Below the pieces are notes generated by a model that was given only the letters and a program-made list of their open reading frames with translations, had not been told where the DNA came from and ran no database searches. The position numbers were made by a program, and so were the translations under genes. A stretch of 64,000 nucleotides of DNA, taken from the NCBI GenBank assembly GCA_027946365.1, contig JAPEUQ010000008.1, positions 868,001-932,000 on the forward strand, read 5' to 3'. The stretch comes from Kalmusia sp. IMI 367209. Taxonomy: Eukaryota; Ascomycota; Dothideomycetes; Pleosporales; Didymosphaeriaceae. The stretch's first letter is position 1. The number at the start of each line of letters is the position of its first letter. Positions 35,080 through 45,633 of the stretch are shown here, piece after piece.

Positions 35080-35930
35080 CCCGGACTGTACCGGGCCGCT
35101 TGCACTTCGCTCCTACACAAAGTCAAACGTGGTTCCTCCCACCAAAGCTCAGATTCCTACCTCGTGCACCCATCCTGCAATTTCCTTTTCCTTCAAGTCG
35201 CCTGACCGGAAAGCAGGCGTCCGCCCATCCTACCCCAATTAGCATCTACACCACTATTCTCTGGCATGACTCACCTCTCGCACCCAAATCTCCGCGAAAC
35301 GATGCCCATTGCGTCCCGCGAACCTTTCCTCATTATCCAGCAATCGCTCAGAGCAAAGATCAAACATATCTCCCAAAGGCACCAATGAGACAACGATTTA
35401 CCGCGCTGCAGACGTGAATGCTGCTGAGACGACAGCAGCACAACACCAAAAAAAGGCAAACAAGGCTGCGCGAGGCAATCACTTTGAGCACGATGCGTCG
35501 GGGAATAATCGAGACCTGTGAGCATGTGGGCGGTCTTCAGGCAGCACGTATTGGTCCGAATGAGGGGTACATGTACATTACGAGGGTAGCTGCATGGACC
35601 CGGGTGGCTGAGCGGGACGACGCGTGGGCGAGAGCACAAAGAGCAAGGGTACTCGACCAACCAATGTGAGACAAGGTGAGGGGTTGATGTACGCGATAAC
35701 ACGGAGAAGGAACGATAAGAAATCTGGAACGGACCGAGTGATGATGATGATGGGGTGGTATTGGTACTTGGTGTTGGATACGGACTTGAGCGAGTGGGGT
35801 CGAAAACATGTGAAGCAAAAGACGAGCTGAGCCAAAGCGCAACAAAGCGAACGTCCACGACGCAACTAAAAAGGAAATATTAAAAGCGACTGTCCATTGT
35901 CTCCCGTCGCACTTCGTTCTCCTACTTTTT
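35080..35930. other. Intergenic interval between two minus-strand genes
   Basis: This is the 3' region of the small gene at 35931 and the promoter of the CorA-like gene. A minus-strand open frame over 35537-36463 is a read-through of the true gene's first exon into its intron and other frames, and is not itself coding here. Confidence 0.45.
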
Positions 35931-36463
35931 TCAGTCCTCCCTCTTCCCGGAGAATACCTTCCCCCACCCTTTCTTAACAGTGTCAGTGACGCTGAAGTCG
36001 TTGAACAACCATGTGTTCGCATGTCGCCCATAGTACTGGAACTCGGGCACGCTCTTCGCGCTCTCGTTACTCTCCCTCCTGCTCCTCCTTCCCAACCTAG
36101 GCTTCGAGAACTCTCCCCGTCCAACCTCAATGCTCTCTTTAGTAGTCTTTGCGTATGGGATACTGCGCATGACTTCAAGGCGTGATACTTGGTCGCTGGA
36201 GGTGGTGGAGGAGGTAGCTGATTTGCGGAAGGTGGGGAGGCGCGAGATGGTGGATGAGGTTTCGGAGGAGGTGGTTCCTGCTCGGGAGATTCCAGGGAGT
36301 CGGGTGATGTCTGGATGAGGGGTGAGTATGCGGTTCTGGCGAGCGCTGAGGGGAGGAGGTGCTTACAGTCTCCATCGTTGGGGGTGGAGTGCGATTTCTG
36401 GATGCGATTAAGTCTTTTGGTCAGATCGCGGGGGTCGACGGTGTGATCGTAGTGGTCATTCAT
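35931..36463 (-). CDS. Small conserved fungal protein (158 residues), unknown function
   Basis: Exons 36463-36367 and 36310-35931 are joined over a 56-nt intron (GTAAGC...CAG) with phase 1. The N terminus is polar (MNDHYDHTVDPRDLTKRLNR) and the middle is Ser/Thr-rich. The C-terminal ~40 residues look conserved: VPEFQYYGRHANTWLFNDFS followed by VTDTVKKGWGKVFSGKRED. I recall a tyrosine-glycine-arginine-histidine/Asn-x-Trp-Leu-Phe motif of this kind at the C termini of fungal proteins without known function; this is from memory only. There is no signal peptide or membrane segment. The unspliced frame would give a much longer, low-complexity product, which I reject because the spliced frame alone carries the structured end. 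Confidence 0.65.
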
Positions 36464-37730
36464 CGGGCTGTAGTTGCAGAAGTGATATGGTTACGACCTA
36501 TGTAAAAAAGGTCGCAGCGTTGAAGCCAAGGACTTGGTTATAGTTGACTGATGGTTAAGTATCCTCACAATGTTTGTAAAGGATGGTGCTGGTGAGGTAG
36601 TATGATGCTTGATAGCTAATCTTAGCTGAAACTTCTTGGCTTTGTGACGACTCGATAGATATCTCTTGATCGATATAACAGCCTCATCTATCCGGGGCTA
36701 CGCCCTTCTTATATATCCATCGCTCTCCAGCCTAGCCAAGCTCTCATCCCAAGTCTTCACCGCATACCCGTTCCAAGTGGGTCGGGGTGCATCCAAAGAA
36801 ACATGTCACAAGCTTGCGACCCTGCTTCATCCCACATGCCTAGTATGCCTAATCGGCAACACGGCTTCCACACGAACTGCCCTCCGCGAATGTAAGAACT
36901 CTCCCACTCAGATCGCTGGACCGTGCACACTACCAATGACATAAGCGCGACAGTAGTGCCCTGGGCACACTCACAACCACCAACCCGTGACCATGCACGG
37001 ACACAATCGTTCCGACTTTTCCGAGTCTCGACACCAGATCCGGTATAGCGCCGAGGCTTGATTGCGTGGCTGATGCGTGGCTGACATATTTCCCTACGAA
37101 CCAACGGGCCGTACGCCACACAAAATGCAGCCGAGCCATGGATTAGGTCACCGGTCAGACAAAGACGAGTAAGTTGACCGGCAAAAAGAGCCTCTTCGGC
37201 AAGGTGCATGCGATAAGAGGTCGTATGCATGCGATGTATTGAATATTCAAGGACAATGAGGATGTTGGGCGCATATGGCACGGCCGCTTCACGTATTGGG
37301 CTACCGGTCAGGGAGAAAGAAGTGCTACTCCGGGAGGATGCATGTGATGTTGTATTTGGAAGAGGAAGCTCCATATCTTCAACTGTTGCCAGATTCAAAG
37401 TAGATTTTGGACGAAATATAAACGACTAATTCAATGCGCTCCTGCGATGACTATGTCAAACTCACTCTCATCGCCGCTACCTCAATGCACCTGATTCCCC
37501 TCGTTAAATCCGCTCTATGTCCCACAACCCTGTCCATCAAGGTTACGCATCCTTTGGGCCCCCATGCAGATCAACGGCATGACGACACTCCGAGCCCAGG
37601 CGCATTTTCACTCCTGCTCAAAGTCTCGACTCTTGGTCTTCAAATCCTCATGGTACGATTTAACAAGTCCTTAGAACTGCCGGATATACATACGATACAC
37701 TAACGCCAAAATGCCAAGTATCTTCTCCAA
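36464..37730. other. Intergenic interval, weak open frame only
   Basis: A 213-codon minus-strand open frame (37398-36757) covers much of it. It starts MNLATVEDMELPLPNTTSHA, but its second half is Cys/Trp-rich and not protein-like. I do not call it as a gene. The remainder is the 3' side of the aconitase-family gene. Confidence 0.4.
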
Positions 37731-40399
37731 CTAATCAGACATTTCATTCCCCCGCGTAACCTCTTCCCTCTGCTCCTGCGCATTCCTCGCTAGGAGGTTG
37801 AGAGCACTACCTGCAAGTACGAACCCGCACTGGTCCTCGCTAAGCGTGTGCTTCGTCTTGATGACCTTCTCGCTGCCATCTTTCTTGATAACCAACTCAA
37901 CTTCGCCCTTGCCACCGCTTCGAAGCACATCGAGCAACCCCCTTGTCGCGACCTCATCACAGGCGTTGAAAAGATCGTAATCAGATTCATTGGCAAACGT
38001 CAGCGGCACAATACCTTGCTTCTTAAGATTCGTTTCGTGGATACGCGCAAAGGACTTGGCGAGGATGATGCGACCACCGAGATAGCGGGGTTGGAGGGCC
38101 GCGTGTTCACGCGCGGATCCCTCGCCGTAGTTGTGCTCTGCGACTACGAGCCATTCTTGGCCGGCCTCTTTCCAGCGCTTTGCAAGCTCAGGAATACCGG
38201 CCTTGGTACCGTCGGCGTCGTATGCAACGTTCACTTCGTCGGTTGCGGCGTTGACAGCGCCGATGAGTGTGTTCTCCGAGATGTTAGGTAGATGGCCCTT
38301 GTATTTGAGCCAGGGGCCGGCAGCAGAGATGGTATCTGTTGTGCACTGGCCTTTCACCTTGTAAAGGACGCGGAGGGATTCGAGTTCGGAGTCGGGGAAG
38401 GCGGGAAACGGGTCGAGCAAAGCCAGACGAGTAGAGTTAGGGTCGACGATGACTTCAACGCTGGGGTCAGGAACTCCTGGTGTGGCGAAGAACTCCGGGT
38501 TACCATCAGCAAATCCTGCGGAAGGAAGGTCGAAGCCCTTTGGCGGTGAGAACTTGAAGGGCTCGCCAGACGGTGTGGTTATGCTGTCAGTCATCGGGTT
38601 GAAGGTTGTTGAGCCAGAGTACGACATTGCCGTGATGAGTTCAGGGGAAGCGAGAAAGTTCATGGTCCCGCGGTTACCATCATTACGACCAGGGAAATTG
38701 CGGTTGTATGAGGTAAATATAGCATTGGCTTCGCCTTTCGGAGGGCCATCTGAGCGGTTCCACTGGCCAATGCAAGGACCACATGCATTTGCAAGCACAG
38801 TGCCGCCAGCAGATGTGAAGGTAGAGAGTGTGTTGTCGCGGTCGAGCGTGGCTCTGATCTGTTCGCTACCCGGAGTGATGAAGAAGTCTGCCTTTGGCTT
38901 AAGACCTGCAGCAGTAGCTTGCTTGACTATCTCTTCAGAACGGGTCATATCCTGGTAAGAACTGTTCGTGCAGCTGCCGATAAGACCGGCACCAAATGTC
39001 CTAGGCCAGTCCTTCTCTTCGACTACAGACTTGAATTTGGATAGAGGCGTGGAGAGATCAGGTGTGAAAGGACCGTTGATGTGCGGCTCGAGGCTCGATA
39101 GATTGATAGTGATGACCTTGTCGTACTCAGCTTCGGAATCGGCGCGCAAGAGATTTCGCTGCATAGGTGAATTGGCTATTTTCGATGCTGCTTGGGCGAT
39201 GGGTCCTCGGTGTGTGGCTTCAAGATACGGTATGTGGGCGGGGGAGAAGGGGAACAGAGATGTGGTAGCGCCCACTTCAGCACTAGAGAACTCGTCAGTG
39301 AAGGTTTCAGAATCAACATTATTGGATTCACCTTACCCCATGTTACATATCGTCGCCATGCCAGTGCAGCTGAGGGTCTCAACTCCGGGACCAAAGTATT
39401 CGATGAGGAAGCCAGTGCCGCCCTGCTTGATGTTAGTAAGAACATCACACTTGGAGTGTCATTGAACATACCCTGACGGTGAGCTGGCCTGCTAGGTTCA
39501 AAATCACATCCTTGGGTGACGCCCATCCGCTCAATTCGCCTTCTAGTCTGACACCCAGTATCTTGGGCGCCTTCAGCTCCCACGGTGCATCCACAAGAGC
39601 ATCGACCGCGTCCGCACCACCCACACCGATCGCAATAGCCCCTAGACCACCCGCGTTCGGTGTATGACTGTCTGTCCCGAGCATCATCAAACCAGGAGCC
39701 GAGTAGTTTTCCAACACAGACTGGTGAATGATACCTGCACCAGGGGGCCAAAACTCAATACCGTATTTCTTCGCCGCACTCTCTAGGAAATCAAAAACCT
39801 CCTTGTTCCCCGCAATCGAATTTGGTAGATCCGTGTCTGCACCCTTCTCCCCCACAATCATGTGATCGCAGTGAATGCTCGCTGGGACCGCCGTACTTGG
39901 CAACCCGCACGACATAAACTGCAACAGTGCCATCTGCGCGGACGCATCCTGCATTGCCACGCGATCAGGTTTGAGCTTGAGGTTCGCTTTTCCTCTGATG
40001 TCTTTGCCATTATTCGTATTCGAGAGCAGCGACTCTTCAGGGTTGTCGAGATGCGAATAGAGGATCTTCTCAGCCAGCGTCAATTGCCGGGTGGAACCGA
40101 GCACCCGTCGAACTTCTTCTAGGCGCGATAGCAGCTTTTGGTACGGAGGCGTGCGAGACACGATGTCGAATTTCTGGGAGGGCGAGACATTGTGCGAGGT
40201 GGCAAGACACCTTCGTGACGGTATGTAGGAATTTCGGAGGGAAGCATATAGCAGTGACTGGCGGAATCAGCGCTCAATGTCGCGTAGTGGTCGCATGCTC
40301 CATATTGCTGAAGCACTACTAGCGACATAGAGACATCGTGAATAGAAAACTTACCCTGCAATTGGCAGCCTGACCGGCCCGCATCGTTTGCGCCCGCAT
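37731..40399 (-). CDS. Mitochondrial aconitase-family hydratase (Aco2/AcoB-like)
   Basis: Exons 40399-40355, 40173-39472, 39422-39337 and 39282-37731 give 794 residues. The first exon encodes a short basic presequence ([15 protein letters not shown]), consistent with mitochondrial import. The enzyme body has [32 protein letters not shown] and [15 protein letters not shown]. The three iron-sulfur cysteines are seen in GSCTNSS and [10 protein letters not shown]. The C-terminal swivel domain has [20 protein letters not shown]. Length and motifs match mitochondrial aconitases. Fungal genomes often carry a main aconitase and a second paralogue used in lysine biosynthesis as a homoaconitase-type dehydratase. 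I favour the second type because of the short divergent N terminus and a Gcn4-like site upstream, but this is inference. The exon 3 acceptor is a tandem NAGNAG (CAAGCAG), so a one-Gln variant is possible. Confidence 0.9.
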
Positions 40400-40513
40400 T
40401 TTTACGGCGTGATTTGGCACGATACGGTAGAGGCTGGAGGGCGAACCTCTCGAAATTTGTCGATTGCGAAGTCGGCCCGGCGCGACATTTCCGAATGTCT
40501 GGGGTAGCTCTAG

Positions 40514-40518
40514 CCAAT
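40514..40518 (+). promoter_or_regulatory. CCAAT box upstream of the aconitase-family gene
   Basis: CCAAT lies about 115 bp upstream of the start codon at 40399, in the promoter interval. Iron-sulfur and mitochondrial genes in filamentous fungi are often regulated by the CCAAT-binding complex with HapX. Five bases alone are weak evidence. Confidence 0.3.
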
Positions 40519-40531
40519 CAGCGTAGACTGG

Positions 40532-40537
40532 GAGTCA
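40532..40537 (-). promoter_or_regulatory. Gcn4/CpcA-like core site TGACTC
   Basis: On the minus strand this reads GATGACTCCC, matching the TGACTC core and its preceding A of the Gcn4/CpcA element. It sits about 135 bp upstream of the aconitase-family start codon. Cross-pathway control through this element would fit an amino-acid (lysine) role. Confidence 0.35.
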
Positions 40538-40789
40538 TCAATTGTCACCATCACGATTTTCGAAACGCACATTTTCAAAATATCAATAGCTCCAATAGAG
40601 CGCAATCAATTGAAGACTGTCCTAATTGCATACATAATCCAAGGCGAACCATGAAAATCTGCCTGCGCATCAAAATACTGGTATTTACTGCCGTCACAGA
40701 CTCATATGAAAAACAAAACTACAAGATGCCACCGTGGTTGAGGAAATGAAGTTTGACCCGTGGGAAAGGACAACCTACGTAGCTTATAC

Positions 40790-42711
40790 TTACAAGCCTG
40801 GAGGCGGCGGAACCTGCGGTGGATTAGCCATGTATGAGAAGGTGAAACTCAGATACATACTGCGCCATAGCTTCCAGGGGGAGAGCCAGAGGGAGGCGGT
40901 GGCGGTGGAGCGGTTCCAGGGGGAGCAGGCTCAGCAGGAGGAGGCGGCGGAGCAGCCCCAGTGCCTGGAGGTGGCGACTGCTGTGTTCCAGCCTGGCCTT
41001 GCTGTTGGTATTGCTGCATGTACTGATTATACATCTGCACATATGCCTCATACCCGCCATATGCCGCATATGGATCACCGCCTTGCTGCCCCTGCTGAGC
41101 ATAATAAGCGGCCCATTGTGCATTGAGATCTTGGGCAGCTTGGTTGTTCGCATCACCTCCTGGAGACTGGAGATCAGAATGGCCATTGTGACCGCCATAG
41201 CTACCATAGCCACTGTGCCCGTAGCTCTGGCTACGATCGCGGTCACCACGGTCTCCATAGCCGGGACGCCCGCCCCCATAACGGTCACCTCCACCGAAGC
41301 GGCCCTGCGACGCATTCTCCTTGTATGCTTGGTAATCCGACCTTACTTTGTCAAGCAGCTCCTCGCACAATTTCTTGGCCTGTTCAACGCCTTCAGGCTT
41401 TGGTCCAGCAATGTGGAGGAACATGGGCTCATCACTCTCAGCGCCGGACTGCTGCTCCAGGAAGCCTGAACCACGACCCTTGATCTGGACTTTGCAGCCG
41501 GTTTCCTGCTGGATGTACTTGACGTTGTCTCCACCGCGTCCGACAACTTGTGCACGTAGGTTGAAACCGCTGATAGGCTCAAGGTCAACTGGAAGCTTCT
41601 CTTCGGGCCATTTGCGCTACGCTTGTTAGTTTCCACAATTGTAGGTAACATGACGACATACCCTTCCGAATTCGTCGCGCTCAAACTGCTCGGGCTCGCG
41701 GCGGCGAAATCTACGTTGATCAACCAAATCAGGCAGATCCTGCTTCATCAATTCGTTAATCGCTTCCACGGCAGCCTCAAGGCCTTCTTTCGAAGTGCTG
41801 GTGACACGAAGATACAGTGGAGGGTTCTATGTCATGTTAGTCGCGAACGACGGAAGGGTAGATCCGAGCTTACAGCAGCTGTGGCCATGGCCTTATCGGG
41901 ATAGTATTCGCCTCGAGTTGTGACATCTTATGCATGTATAAGCAGGTATTCTACACGATTAAGCAATGTTCGGGAATAGCGTACCGGCGCCTGTATCGTC
42001 TTTGATCTAGATGTCACAGTAGATGTTAGCAGCTGCAGAATGTGTGGGGCGGCTAGATGTCTGTAAGCTCTGAAAACGCTCAACAATGGGGCCCCCGCCT
42101 CGGTGCATGACAATCTAGCAATGCTGCAAGCTGGAAATACAGAGCAGCCGGAGACGGGGATTGAAGGGAAGAGCCCTGGGAGAATCAGTGACGCAAAAGC
42201 TAATTACCCTTTTCTGTACAGCCCCTTTGGTCAGTGTGTATCGGTTTTTGAGATCATTGATTTCTATGTCTTTGATGAAGTCGCCGTCTTGCTGGAAGAT
42301 CTCGCCGGATGTGCTCTTAGCCTGGCCCGGAGCTGGGGACCGAACGACTGGAGGACTAGGGGCCTGCGGCACATGTTAGTGATTATGTGTACGAGCAACG
42401 GGTGGATTGCATACAGCGCGAATGGGGGGCACATCGACATGCTGGATGCCCTTCTTCGCCTGGATCTGCGCATTAATCCTCGCAGCCGCGGCCGCTGCAG
42501 CTGCAGCAGCATCTGTGGCCTTTGCCTTCTTGGCATCGGCGGTAGCAGGGCTGTCTGAGACGTCGCGGGCGATGGGGCTGCGCGTGCGACGCGAGTCCGA
42601 CTCCCTCCTCGAAGGAGACCGCGAGCGCGAGCGGCGATCGAAGCGCGAACGCGGCGGGCGGTCGGACGCATCTTTGTCGAAGCGCGAGCGCGGGCGAGAA
42701 TCTTCAGACAT
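40790..42711 (-). CDS. KH-domain RNA-binding protein, KHDC4 (BLOM7)-like
   Basis: Seven exons on the minus strand (42711-42415, 42363-42208, 42006-41985, 41926-41874, 41826-41662, 41616-40861, 40813-40790) give 490 residues with consistent phases. The N terminus is Arg/Ser/Asp-rich (RSRFDRRSRSRSPSRRESDS), like splicing factors, followed by a poly-Ala tract. A first KH-type region reads KGAVQKRIKDDTGADVTTRG and EYYPDKAMATAANPPLYLRV. A second has GFNLRAQVVGRGGDNVKYIQ and QQETGCKVQIKGRGSGFLEQ. The tail is Gly/Tyr/Gln- then Pro-rich. This order matches KHDC4/BLOM7, a nuclear RNA-binding protein linked to pre-mRNA splicing in animals. One exon is only 22 nt long and falls inside the first KH region. 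The last exon encodes just VPPPPGL. Confidence 0.85.
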
Positions 42712-42984
42712 AGTGGCGGCGGCGGTACTGGCAGCGGTGCGGTGTTCCAGCAAGCTGAGTTGAAGGAGAGCAAGGTGCCAGGCTGGTGGTGGTGCGCAAA
42801 AGAGAACGTGATTGCCAAGCCAAGCCCGTGCGCGGTTCGCAAAACATCCTGGTCGGACCGAGAATCGGCGTGGGCTGTGACAAAAGCTCAGAATTCCTGG
42901 GCTCATCGCTACCAACGGTGCGTCAACGACTCCATCTTTCTCCACTGCAGCCCAATTGCACTCGCTGCGGCCGCTGCCTTCACC
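42712..42984. promoter_or_regulatory. Shared divergent promoter of KHDC4-like gene and ILV6
   Basis: A 273-bp interval separates the two divergent start codons. An open frame runs through it into ILV6, but the ATG at 42985 has a good context (CACCATGG) and begins the mitochondrial presequence. No TGACTC core was seen in the interval. Confidence 0.55.
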
Positions 42985-44016
42985 ATGGCATCTCGGCGGG
43001 CCGTTCAGGCGCTTTCTCTGCGCTCCCCGCTCAATCGACAATGCGCAAACGTCGTCCGCCAAAGCCGAGCATCGAGCTCCTCGTCCACGCAAGCTTTGGC
43101 ATACAAAGCCCTCCACCGCCGCATCGCGCCCCTACCGACAGAAGACCGCCCCGCATGGTCTGCGCAGGCCGCCGTGAGCAGCATCCTTTACGAGACACCG
43201 CTGCCATCCCAAGCACCTCCGAAGCGCCATATCCTGAACTGCTTGGTGCAGAACGAGCCCGGTGTGCTGTCTCGCGTCTCTGGCATCCTTGCTGCTCGCG
43301 GTTTCAATATTGACAGCTTGGTTGTCTGCAACACCGAGGTCGACGACTTGTCGCGCATGACCATCGTGCTTCAAGGACAGGACGGTGTAGTAGAGCAAGC
43401 CCGGCGACAGCTTGAAGACCTTGTCCCTGTATGGGCTGTCTTGGACTACACGCAATCGCCTCTTGTGCAGCGAGAGCTTCTCCTCGCCAAGGTCTCCATC
43501 TTGGGCCCGGAGTATTTCGAGGAGCTGCTCGCCCACCACCGAGAGATGGCCCATATGCCTGAAATTGAAGAGGGTGTTCCGCTAGAGGAGTTATCACAAG
43601 AAGAACGCGAGGCCATTGCCACTGCAGCAGCCCGCGAGTCGCTAAAGAAGGACTACCATCCCGGCAATTTGCCCACCAGTCAAGCACTCAGACAAAAACA
43701 CGAGCACCTCAAGGACATTACATTCCTGACCCATCAGTTTGGCGGTAAAGTACTTGACATTAGCACCAACAACTGCATTGTCGAAGTTTCGGCCAAGTCG
43801 TATAGGATCGATGCGTTTATGAAGCTCATCGCTCCGTTCGGCATTCTGGAATCTGCAAGGACAGGTAAGGCGACTAGCAAATGAAAATTCCCGAAACATG
43901 ACTGATAAGCTGCAGGTCTTATGGCGCTACCCCGTTCTCCGCTGCACGGTCCGAATGAAGTTGAGGAGAAGGATGCTCAGGACGTTGTCGACCAGAGCAC
44001 CCTTCCCCCGGGTTGA
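42985..44016 (+). CDS. ILV6: Acetolactate synthase small (regulatory) subunit
   Basis: Exons 42985-43864 and 43916-44016 with a 51-nt intron give 326 residues. The first ~60 residues are basic and Ser-rich with few acids (MASRRAVQALSLRSPLNRQC), a mitochondrial presequence. ACT-type regulatory domains follow: HILNCLVQNEPGVLSRVSGI, LAARGFNIDSLVVCNTEVDD and RMTIVLQGQDGVVEQARRQL. The second half, typical of eukaryotic ILV6, includes RELLLAKVSILGPEYFEELL and DITFLTHQFGGKVLDISTNN, then KSYRIDAFMKLIAPFGILES. The second exon supplies the conserved end RTGLMALPRSPLHGP. The protein binds the catalytic subunit Ilv2 in mitochondria and confers valine feedback control on the first step of branched-chain amino acid synthesis. 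The gene appears intact. Confidence 0.95.
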
Positions 44017-45633
44017 TTGAGCTAGCCTTATTGGATCTGTTACAGATCTAGACCATGCCAGGCGTTCATGCAAGTGTATATAACGGTTCGGCGTACTCGC
44101 AAAGGAACTAAATTGGTTGGCTGAATAAAGCTTATCTCTGCCGTTTGACAACATGAAGAAACCTTGGATCAATCGCATTGATGCCAACGGGGCCATTGGT
44201 CGCGACAGATCTCCGCTTGCAACAATTGGTGATCGTTCGAGGCTATCGAATTTGTGGACCAAAAAGGCAGCAAGGGTCTCTTGCCACTACTGCACATGTG
44301 TACCCATCGGGTATGTGAACGCGTGACCCACCATCGTGAAGACGAACTCTGAGCCACTGAGGTTCACGCCTGCAATCTATCATCACCGTTCCCCGATTAT
44401 GCATTTTGATGCTTCGTCGAGCGATGTATTTTCCGATCCGCAAACCCAGAAATGAGTCGTAGTTTCCAGCATACTGGAGTGTGTTTGTAGAAAAAAAAAT
44501 TTTCTTTTCAAAAGCAATGTATGCAACCTCACTACCTTGCCCTCGTCTAGAACACCATACGATGCAATAAAAGCTACCCGCTCCATTTTGGTTGCTGAGG
44601 TAGCCAGACCCTGGACTCTCTAGCCGGCAGTGTGGAGGACTGGGACCCGCAACGGGCCTCGTCCACGCCAAAAGGATCCACGAAGCTCTCCCGATTCGTT
44701 TCTTGACATCTGCTATCCACGCGATGAATCAGAACCTTCGGACAGTAGCTTGTAATGGCGCCTCTCAACGCCTTTTTAGCAGCGGATGCCCCCGTCTACG
44801 GCCATGGCTTCACGTGTTTGCGCCCATGCAGCACTGAATGCCAATTCCTGCGTGCTAGCTCTCCGTGAACGGATGCCCAAACCAGGTGGCTGTGCCAGCA
44901 GAAGAGCCGAGCAGAGAGATTTGCCCCATACCTCTCTCCCCGGCTGCGACGCCAATTGGCTAGTCTTGTATCGTGAAGGGTGAAGAAAAGGTTCTCTTCC
45001 GGCCTGGTTCCAAGTCCCAAGCGGGCTGCTCGCAGGGCGTCTGGGGTTGGCACGTCAAATGGGAGAGGGCGGCACGGCCATGGTCCCATGCGCTAGCGTG
45101 CAGGCCGATAGCTTGGTGCAGGCCCAAACCCAGACGCGGCCGGCCGTATCAGAAAAGTGACGAGCCTGCACGCTGCACCGCTGATAAACGGAGCCGCTCC
45201 GCCATTGCAGTCTCCTCTCTTTCTCCTCGCTGCTGCCAATTGATATACGAGCGCCTGTCGCTCTTCCGGTCCCTCCCAAGCTTGATTGCTTTCGTGCAGT
45301 CCCGGAACACGTGCCGTTCCTCTTTCGCGCATTCCAGCATTGGATGGTTGCGTCACTGGGCCCCGGACCTCGCCATATTCTCTAGAACACCGCGCTCTTC
45401 GCCACACGCATTCTACGGAATCCCTCCGTTCCCGTGTTCTGGGTCAGCATTCTTTTGTCGACAGCATCGCCGGAAGCTGCATGTTCTTATTCTTAGTATG
45501 AGCTTTAAATCCCCACGGGGATGCACGTGCAGTGATCTAACGCCATCAGCCCTCTTTGTCTCACATTGGACAAACAACTTCATTGCTACGCGCCACCGTT
45601 GCCGTAATCATCCCTGCGGACCTTTCATAGGAT
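44017..45633. other. 1.6-kb intergenic interval, no gene seen
   Basis: ILV6 3' region and the upstream region of the SPX-domain gene. Open frames on both strands have no coherent protein character. I looked for tRNA-like sequences and found none I could support. Confidence 0.45.

Noticed and set aside
35593..35680. tRNA-like string (GGTGGCTGAGCGGG)
   Set aside because: It resembles a tRNA D-arm, but no acceptor stem, anticodon arm and T-arm of the right spacing could be formed.
35537..36463. 308-codon minus-strand open frame
   Set aside because: Only its first 32 codons are coding; the rest reads through an intron and the wrong frame of the 158-residue gene.
36757..37398. 213-codon minus-strand open frame
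   Set aside because: The first part is fairly protein-like, but the remainder is not, and no domain or splice support is seen. Listed only as intergenic.
42264..43116. Long minus-strand frames upstream of the KHDC4-like start
   Set aside because: They are alternative frames or N-terminal read-throughs of the promoter and the ILV6 antisense strand. The Met at 42711 begins the conserved RS-like part.
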